Origin: Anaeramoeba flamelloides
Lineage: Eukaryota; Metamonada; Anaeramoebidae
DNA: 64,000 nt
Reading direction: 5' to 3'
Assembly: GCA_027625915.1 (NCBI GenBank)
Contig: JANTQA010000008.1
Span: 3,675,001 to 3,739,000 of the forward strand
In this document: positions 56,690 through 64,000 of the stretch, piece by piece
How positions within the stretch are numbered: position 1 is the first letter of the stretch
Layout: every line of letters starts with the position of its first letter
The notes under the pieces: model-generated
Told to the model about the DNA's origin: nothing
The model's database searches: none
The model's input: the letters and a program-made list of their open reading frames with translations, nothing else
Program-made: the position numbers and the translations under genes

Positions 56690-57425
56690 TTAATAAACAC
56701 ATTTTAAAAGACAATTACCCAACATATCATATATCTTGATTTCAAAATGCCTTAGAAAATATTTTTTTTGATATAACCAATTTTCTAATCAAAGAGACCC
56801 AGTATAATACAGTCAGTTTCACTTTTAAGGCACAAACTTTCAACGAAATTTAAGGCACAATTAAAATCTCAAATAAAATTTCCAAATTCAGATTCTAGTA
56901 AAATAAATTGTAAAAAAAGATAATTACAAATTTTGTGCCTTAATTTGATATTTTTTTGTGCCTTAAATTTCGTTGAAAGTTTATGCCTTAAAAGTGGAAC
57001 TGACTGTAGATTAATTACATATGTTTAAAGTGATTGAATGGATAGTAGAAATAAAAAATAAAATTTAAAAATTTCAAAAGTCAAATCATTTTTTCATTTT
57101 TTTTTTCTCGAAATTTTTTGAAATTTGTTTATTTTTTGATTTTTTTTTAAAACCTAATTCATCGAAACTTTTTTTTTATTACAAGATCAATAGTAAGTAA
57201 GTAAAACCATGTCATTTAACATTATTTCGAACAGTTATAATCACTGTAGAGAAATATTATTGACCTCTATTATAATTTTATCTAATCTTAAAATTGAAGA
57301 TAAAAAAGAAAAGTATTGTTTTTCTCAATAGGTTTCTTAAAAATTTTATATTTTTTTAATTTTTAAGAAAATATAAAGATTGATCAGATTTACTTCAAAC
57401 ATGATATCAACTATTCTCTAGGATG
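56690..57425 (+). repeat. Dispersed repeat F, copy F2, interrupted by element B3
   Basis: Aligns with F1 (11340-12045) on both sides of the family B element at 56810-57006. Left flank TCAAAGAGACCCAGTATAAT corresponds to F1 TCAAAGGGGCCCAGTTGTAA; the right flank continues with ATGTTTAAAG and ATTACAAGATCAATAGTAAG. Confidence 0.6.
56810..57006 (+). mobile_element. Family B Tc1-like short element, copy B3
   Basis: A 197-base element flanked by TA on both sides. It begins CAGTCAGTTTCACTTTTAAG and ends TTAAAAGTGGAACTGACTG. This is the cleanest copy in the window, nested in F2. Confidence 0.85.
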
Positions 57426-58030
57426 TTAATCAATTAATTTCAAAATTATTCTTCAAAGTTCAATAATCAAAAATAAATTGTTTTTTGAAAACAAAATTCT
57501 GTGTAAAAGAAACAAAGTTAATTTTTATAGAATTTTTTAATCAAATTTTCAATTTTTCTTATAAAACTATGATTATTTTCAAGTAAAAACGTTTAACTGG
57601 AAATCTCCATATTACAGAAGAAATAACTATTTAGCCCACGTTGAATAATAATTATCAATTTTTATACAAAAATATATTTAGTACAGTTTAAAAAATAAAT
57701 TTACAAAAAGAAAAAATATAGGAAAAAGGAAACAATTCTAAAAAAATTCATATCTTTCAAATACAATTATTTCACAGATACCTTAAATACCAACTATAAA
57801 AATTAATAGAATATAATGTATTTCCAAACCTTTAATCATTATGAATTAATAGAAAGTTCGATCAATCCTTGGATTAAGAAAATATTGTTGTTTTTTTATT
57901 TTTTCATTTTAACAGAGTAAATGAAAACATGAATATTATAAAAAATAAAGTAAACAAATAAGAAAAATGTGAAAATGGGGAAAATATTTTGATCAAAAAC
58001 TAAAAAAAAACCTTTTTATTTATAATTTTA
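57426..58030. other. Spacer between repeats, nothing recognised
   Basis: AT-rich sequence between F2 and B4, no supported feature. Confidence 0.5.
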
Positions 58031-58314
58031 CAGTCAGTTTCACTTTTAAGATAGAAACTACTTCAAAAATTAAGGCACTATAAAAATCTCAAATTAATTC
58101 ACAAAATTCAGATTCTAGTAAAATAAATAGTAAAAAAAAAAAATTCCAAATTTTGTGCCTTAATTTGAGATTTTTTTTTTCTAAATCACAATTTAGGAAT
58201 TCGGGCAAACAAGAGGAACTAAAAACCCCCCCCTTAAACAATAAAAAAAAAATTGAGATTTTTTTGAGCCTTAAATTTTGTTGAAAGTTTGTGCCTTAAA
58301 AGTGGAACTGCCTG
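58031..58314 (+). mobile_element. Family B Tc1-like short element, copy B4, with internal extra sequence
   Basis: Flanked by TA. It begins CAGTCAGTTTCACTTTTAAG and ends AAAAGTGGAACTGCCTG. It is about 85 bases longer than the other copies because of an extra internal segment including AGGAATTCGGGCAAACAAGA and a run of eight C. Confidence 0.75.
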
Positions 58315-58348
<34 letters not shown>

Positions 58349-58350
58349 TA
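58315..58350. repeat. ATT/TA microsatellite
   Basis: ATT triplets pass into TA repeats directly after element B4. Confidence 0.9.
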
Positions 58351-59552
58351 GTAAAAAAAACCTCAAAATATTGCAAAAAAAAAAAGCAAAAATCCGAAAA
58401 ATGTGAAAAATCTTTTAATCACAAAGTTCCAAAACGGTTTTTATTTCTGAAGTTTTTTTTTTTTTTGCTTTTATTTTAATTTTTTTTATTTAATTTCTAT
58501 TAAAAAGGTTGATCATAAATATTTATTGTTTAAGTCACACAAAGTTGCTAAGTAAAAAAAAATTAATAAAAATAATTATGATTTCATAATTCACTATTTA
58601 ATAAAAGGTTTTTTATAAAACAATCGTTTGTAAAGTAGATTAAAATTACTTCTTTTAAAAATCCAATCAACATTTAATTTAACAATTATTAATTGTTATC
58701 CTATTTTATATCTTATAAAAAATAAAAAGTAAAAAAATAATTAAAATAGTCTAGTGGTTTCTTCTAACATTGCCAATAAATTAATAATAAAATATAATAA
58801 ATAACAATTCTATGTGATCAAATTATGCAATTTTCATGAAAAACTAGTTTAAAATGATACTTAACTTTTAAAAAAAGAAACTAAAAAAAGTATTATATTT
58901 TCCCAATTCTTATTATTTAACAAAAATTTTGCTTTATTTATCTTAGTTTTTTTTTTAATTTTAAAAACCATCGGGAAATTATAAATTTAACTCTTTAATT
59001 TGGTTTCTTAAACTATTCTTTGAAATTTTACATACTTTAAAAATATAGATTATTATTGATGCTGTTTTTTCTAAAGTTCATATTTGAAAATTAAAATAAA
59101 AATAATCAAAAAAAAAATGATTATTTTTTAGAAATAATATTTTTCTTAGGATGGATACAATACTATTAGACGATTGGGTGTATTATTGGTGAACATTGAT
59201 ATGATAACATAACTTATTTATTTTTTTTTGTATTAGCTATCCTCTGGTGGAAATAGAAAATTCATTTTTTTCCAATATTAATTAAAAAAATCAAACAAAA
59301 AAAAGAAGAAAACTAAATTAAAAAATTGTTACTTTCGATATTTTTTTTTTATTAAAAAGAAATTTATTAATTTTAAAAAATACTCTTTTAAAAATACCAT
59401 TTAATATAATAGTAATTTGTATTTAAAACAAACCAAATGTAGAATTATTGGGGTTTTAAATTAAAATACTAATTTTGAACAAAAAAAAATAAAATAAATG
59501 AAAGATTGAAATTAAAACAATCAATTATAAATTTTAAATTATCATAAAAAAA

Positions 59553-59589
<37 letters not shown>

Positions 59590-59738
59590 TTAAATAATTT
59601 GAATTTAATTATGTTAAAATACATTTTTTTCTAATCTATGAGAAACTAACTGCCTTTTCTATTTTTTGTTCTTCATAATAATTTTTTTAAAAATAAAATA
59701 AAAATAAAAAAATAGTTAGATTCAAAATAATAATTCGC
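58351..59738. other. Spacer 3' of the ankyrin/BTB gene, nothing recognised
   Basis: AT-rich sequence with a run of about 26 T near 59558-59584. It presumably includes the 3' UTR of the minus-strand gene. Confidence 0.5.
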
Positions 59739-60650
59739 TTAATTATCATTTAAAGAATCTTGCTCTTTCTTTTCCTCATCATCCTTCTCCTCATCACCAC
59801 CACCACCATCATCAACCTCATTCTCACCATCAGACTCCTCGTCGTCCTCTTTACTTTCAATTTTTTTCCTTAATTCTTCTAATTCCGGAATTGGCAAATC
59901 TGAGGATATTTGATAGTAATCCTTAGCATATAATAACTCATCTAATACTTGATTACTTAGCTCGCTTTTGTCAAATTCATCAAGGTAAAAGTATCTGATC
60001 AATGCCTTAATAGTTTGTGGGCTTCGATTTGAATAGTCTTTAACCTTATCACCAAAATTTCCAACATTTATGAACATTCCTCTATACAAATCCGATCTGG
60101 CTTGTAAAATCATTCTATGGCACTTTATTGTTTCATTATTGACATCAATTGAAAAATCCTTTGAAGAATCGTCTTTGTATAATTGTTTTAAATCATTAAT
60201 TAAATTATTTCTTCCATTTTTATTAAAAAATGTAATATTATCAAAATTCATTTCTTCAAACATTTGTTTGACCAATTCTAATGAATTTGATGAACTGGAA
60301 TATACCCATTTTAAAAATTCGTTTGTTTTTTTTTGAGATTTGTTGGAAAAATATGTTTCAATTTTTTCAATATTTTCTCTTTTTAATCTTGCTTCAAGTA
60401 TAATCCGATGCACCTTGAGACCATTTAATGTGAAATCCGTACATTCTTGCCGATTATAAAGTCTAATCATATCAAATGTCAATCTTAGAAATCTTTGAAA
60501 TAAGGATTTAATTTTTGGATCGCTGGTTAATTCAATCGATGTTTTACCGTCATTGTTGATCGTTGTAGGATTAGCTCCATGATGAAGCAACAGACCAATC
60601 ATTTCAATAGGCGTTTCATAAGTTACAGCTTCGTGTAAACATGTATTGTT
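59739..60650 (-). CDS. Ankyrin-repeat and BTB/POZ protein, C-terminal exon (5' exons not resolved)
   Basis: The exon starts after acceptor CACAATAG and gives 303 residues plus stop. Residues 1-45 contain ankyrin sequence (NTCLHEAV...IGLLLHHGANPT, then DGKTSIELT). Two BTB-like regions follow: a weak one (about 65-125: CTDFTLNGLKVHRIILEAR) and a clearer one (about 165-250: DFSIDVNNETIKCHRMILQA, LYRGMFINVG, IKALIRYFY). The tail is very acidic (DDEESDGENEVDDGGGGDEE). Ankyrin followed by two BTB modules resembles ABTB1/BPOZ proteins, which in animals act as substrate adaptors for cullin-3 ligases; that role here is inference. The frame is open upstream of the first internal ATG (60602), so earlier exons carry the true start. 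Confidence 0.8.
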   Translation of the reverse strand, partial: NNTCLHEAVTYETPIEMIGLLLHHGANPTTINNDGKTSIELTSDPKIKSLFQRFLRLTFDMIRLYNRQECTDFTLNGLKVHRIILEARLKRENIEKIETYFSNKSQKKTNEFLKWVYSSSSNSLELVKQMFEEMNFDNITFFNKNGRNNLINDLKQLYKDDSSKDFSIDVNNETIKCHRMILQARSDLYRGMFINVGNFGDKVKDYSNRSPQTIKALIRYFYLDEFDKSELSNQVLDELLYAKDYYQISSDLPIPELEELRKKIESKEDDEESDGENEVDDGGGGDEEKDDEEKKEQDSLNDN

Positions 60651-60916
60651 CTATTGTGTGAATTTAATATTTATACAATAATATGATAATAGTTTTCAAT
60701 CATTATTTATTTAAAAAAAAAAATTAAAAAAATAAGAAGAAAAATATTTGAGATAACAAAAGATAATTTTGAAATTAATTCAAAATTTAAACAACAAATT
60801 TTTAAATTGAATATTTTTTTGAAAATTAACAAAAAAATTTTAAAATATTGGCTCAAAATTAATTTTCTTTTTGAGTTATGCACTACTAAATTCTAATTTA
60901 AAACATTTAATTTTAT

Positions 60917-60963
60917 CCCCCCCCCCCTGGAAGAATCACACTTTTATGGGGGGAGAAGAGTTA
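60917..60963. repeat. C11/G6 inverted homopolymer pair
   Basis: Eleven C (60917-60927) and six G (60958-60963) about 30 bases apart can pair as a GC hairpin. This is striking in such AT-rich DNA. It lies just upstream of the ankyrin/BTB exon, probably in an intron. Confidence 0.85.
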
Positions 60964-61006
60964 CAAATAAAAAAAATCAAGTGGTTACTTACTAATACTG
61001 AAATAC

Positions 61007-61028
61007 TGAAACACGTAGGTCTGGGTCG
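61007..61028 (-). CDS. Possible 22-base micro-exon of the ankyrin/BTB gene
   Basis: Acceptor TTTTCAAG and donor TCA|GTATTT bound 22 bases reading (A)DPDLRVS. Joined to the next exon in phase this gives DPDLRVSNNTCLHEAV, close to the ankyrin consensus, one residue short. Such short exons are unusual; an alternative is a chance match. Confidence 0.35.
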
Positions 61029-61079
61029 CTTGAAAATAAAAAAGAAAAGGCAAAGCTAACAATTATCAAAATTTAAAGT

Positions 61080-61631
61080 AAACTAAAATTCAAAATTTTC
61101 CACACAGTTAAAAAGTTCCAAATAACCACAATAATACAATTTCATTTAAATTGGAAATAATTTTGATTTTTATAAAATATGAAAATCATTTTTTCATCTT
61201 TTTCGTTTTTTGTTTTCATTTCATTTTTTAAATTAAGTAACTTGTTTCGTTCGGATCAATAATTTTTTTGAACGATTGATCTTATGTTAAGTTGAATTTT
61301 TCAAAATAGAAGAACTCAAATAAAATTAGTTGATAGTCTCTAATCATTTGATCGATCAATATTCCCAATAGAATTTAAACAAATTTAGCAATGCATTTTT
61401 TTGTTTTGCTCTCTCCAAAATTTTTAACACACCCTTGATTTTTTATTTGTATTAATAATTATTTAATTTTTTTTTTTGTGAATATTGTAATTTATAAAAA
61501 ATTGTTAACATTTCAATTAGTGAATGAGTTCTAATTTGGTATTTCTTCGAGAATTGATTAAATAAGATTTTTTTTTTTCAAAAATTGAATTTTTGTGTTT
61601 CTGTGATGTTAAAAATTTTGAATTGGGATTT
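61080..61631 (+). mobile_element. Family A element, copy A4
   Basis: 552 bases. It begins AAACTAAAATTCAAAATTTT and ends AAATTTTGAATTGGGATTT. The interior shares CATTTGATCGATCAATATTC with A1 and A2, and it has an extra internal copy of the end motif (AAATTTTTAACACACCC near 61420). Confidence 0.75.
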
Positions 61632-64000
61632 ATATAAATTCAATTAACAAGAAAAAAGTAATTACAACTACTAAACAATTACCCCCCTCAACTGACCATT
61701 CCCGATTACTGAAAGCTACTGCCATTTCCCAATTAATATATGAAAAATTTTATTTCAATTTCCAAAATATTATTTTAATTATAAGTTGAAAAAACAAAAA
61801 GATCTACATAAAATAAGTTGAAAATGATTTTATTTTAAAAGAAGTAATGATCTTTACAATTCAATTATTAATGCAACTTTTGAGAGATTATTTGGTTCTT
61901 CTTTATTGAACTTTGCGATATAATTTGAATTGTTTTGATTTGAATTTAATATTATAAACAATAAAATTTTAAAGAAAAGTATCGTGATTGTGATTTTGGG
62001 TGTTCTTAATTAAAGATAGCATTGCTTTATTTTTTGGTTTTTTACCAATTTCTTCTTATAAACCTTGTTCAATTTTTTTTTTTTTTTTTTTTTTTCAGTT
62101 TTTTTGTATTTGCTTTTTAAAGATAAAAAAAAATTGGGTATATCTTTTTTGAACAATCGTGAAATTTATGATTTTGTGCTTAAAATACTTTTGAGGAAAT
62201 TTAAGTAAAAGGGCATATAGAGTATAATTTACACTTCTTCAATAATAAAATAAAAAAAACAATATTTATTTTTTTTATTATCGAAGAAAGGTGATTCGAC
62301 AAAATTACCTCCTGTTTGCCGTTTGTTTTTTTTTAATTTGAGAAACAAACCGAAAATTTATTTAATTTTCGGTTTATTTCTTTTATAAAAAAAAATGTTG
62401 TTAGCTTTTTTTGAATTTAAGAAATAAACCGAGGCACTTGACGTTACTCCACGGTACTTCCTGAAACACTAAAATTTTATTTAGAGTTTTTTATTCAGAG
62501 CTATGATTTAGGCAAGATTATAGCTCTGAAAACAATATTTATTTTTTTTTTGATTATTCATAAATAGGTATCTACCTCGGTACCGAGAAGAGAAGAAATA
62601 AATCGTGAGTAATAATTATTTAATATTAATTATGAATTCTTTTGTCACTGATTTTTTAATTTGAGTTTATCTTTTTTTTTTTTTTTTTGACTTTTTTTTT
62701 TTTGAGAAATCTGATAATAGAAGAAATCACGTAAAGTGATTAAGTTGCTATCTGCACTATTATTATAATTTTATTAATTTGTATTTTGTATTTTATTTTG
62801 ATTTATTATTATTGTTGTAAAATCAAATCATTGATTTTTACAAATTTTCTTTTGATTCAAAAGAAAAAAAACTATTCTTATCAATGTTGTCGTAAAAATA
62901 TTATTAAAAAAAAAAAATGTTAATACTTTTGGGATCAATTTAAGTAGTCAATTATAAAAAAGCAAAAATTAAAGTTTGGTAGATTTTTAGTCTTTTTTTA
63001 TCTCTACTTCCAAAGGGTTAATATTTATTGAAAAAAAATAAAATTATATTTAATTTTCATATTCGTTCTTTAATTAAAATTATATTGTTGTTTAAATATG
63101 AATTAATCTTTTTTACAAAATATTATATATACTTTTTTTATTTACAAGTGTTTTAATCGTTTTAATTTTTATTTAAATAGTATAAATTTAAAAATGTAAA
63201 AAAAAAAAAAAATCTTACCCACTGAAAGAAATTTTAATAAGTGTCCAAAATTAAATTTAAAAAAATAAAGAGAAATTTAGGATATAATTATTTTTTTTTT
63301 CTTGTTAAAAAAATAAAGAAAAATATTTTAAAAGTACTTTCTATTAATGTTTTATTATTTATTGTGATTAAAATTTTCAAAAAAAAATAAAAAATAATTA
63401 GTAATTGTTATTATTAAAAACACCTTCATGGAAATCTTTTATGTAAATAGAGAAAAATAAAAATTTTTATTATTTTTTTAATAAATTATTTATTGATTCT
63501 ATGGTCATTAATATTAATATTTTCAAAACACTGTATTTTGATTTGGGTGTGAAATATTTTCAAATAACCCCAATTGATTTGAGAAAAAGAATTCAAAAAA
63601 AATGATCTGTAAAATCCTATTTTCAACAAGTCTACCTGATAAATAAAATGATCTTTCATTTCTAATTGTGTGGGTTTGAATGGAATTAAAAAAAAAAAAA
63701 AAAGAAAAGATGAAAAAAGTTGTAAAAAAGTCTCAAATTTTTTAAAAATGGCTAAAAATAAAAAAAAATCAAATTTTCTTTTATGAGGATTTGAATTTTC
63801 AATAATTTTTAGTTCAAATCATGGGTAAACTGTTCAAAACCCTCCAATAAATCCATTAACAATTTAAAATAATTTTAAAGAAGCATCAATATTTTTTTGG
63901 AATATTCAAAATAGTTTCATAAAAATTGTATGGCAGACAGTTATAAGTTAATAACAAAATTAATTTTTTTAATTATTTTTTTTTTTTTTTGAAGAGGGGG
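61632..64000. other. Region upstream of the ankyrin/BTB exon
   Basis: Should contain the missing 5' exons or introns of the minus-strand gene, but I could not identify any ankyrin-coding exon. It includes repeat M2 (62431-62521), a short palindrome (AAACCGAAAATT near 62350, inverted at once) and long T runs. A weak exon-like patch at 63610-63640 (MKDHFIYQ then a GTAGAC donor) is unsupported. Confidence 0.4.
62431..62521 (-). repeat. Dispersed repeat M, inverted copy M2
   Basis: On the minus strand reads TATAATCTTGCCTAAATCAT, then GTTTCAGGAAGTACC, matching M1 at 10150 in order and spacing. Confidence 0.5.

Noticed and set aside
60070-60336. 88-codon plus frame in the ankyrin/BTB exon
   Set aside because: Antisense shadow of the BTB coding sequence.
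1-64000. CRISPR arrays, bacterial operons, prophage or virus-derived elements
   Set aside because: No regularly spaced direct repeats, no ribosome-binding sites, and no capsid, integrase or polymerase sequence. The repeats seen are short DNA transposons.

Overview
The window is strongly AT-rich nuclear DNA from a unicellular eukaryote. It has spliceosomal GT-AG introns, long homopolymer A/T runs, Asn/Lys/Glu-rich low-complexity proteins, a Rab GTPase, a RalGAP alpha-like signalling protein, an ankyrin/BTB protein, a LIM protein and a Pol III tRNA gene. An amoeboid protist (for example an Anaeramoeba-like metamonad or an amoebozoan) would fit, but this is inference from style; no marker gene here fixes the taxon.

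Layout: (1) 1-13738, minus strand: a nine-exon gene for a Ral GTPase-activating protein alpha-subunit homologue that runs off the left edge inside its RapGAP domain. (2) 17415-21638, minus: a 1407-residue single-exon protein with an N-terminal ubiquitin-like segment, charged low-complexity linkers and about six PH-like repeats. (3) 24-28.8 kb: only transposon-derived repeats. (4) 29182-34829, minus: a five-exon Rab GTPase with a 4.5-kb fourth intron full of short DNA transposons. (5) 35.1-40.4 kb, plus: two short hand-spliced candidate genes and one loose candidate exon, between repeats. (6) 44358-46183, plus: a membrane-anchored FAD-dependent dehydrogenase. (7) 48.2-49.0 kb: two weak small-gene candidates. 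(8) 49266-51823, minus: a LIM-domain protein with a long Glu-Lys/Glu-Arg tract, an Arg-Gly tract and a C-terminal coiled coil. (9) 53277-53348, minus: tRNA-Arg(UCU). (10) 59739-60650, minus: the 3' part of an ankyrin/BTB protein whose 5' exons lie upstream.

Most of the remaining DNA that can be explained is non-autonomous DNA transposons. At least three families (A, C, J) share nearly the same outer end, and a separate Tc1-like family (B) is flanked by TA. They fill the largest introns and most intergenic space, and some are nested. Exon structures were built by hand from reading frame, splice-site motifs and, for RalGAP, Rab and LIM, from remembered family consensus; for those genes every internal junction keeps phase. 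The genes do not form an operon. The Rab and RalGAP genes both belong to small-GTPase control, but nothing in the sequence links them functionally.
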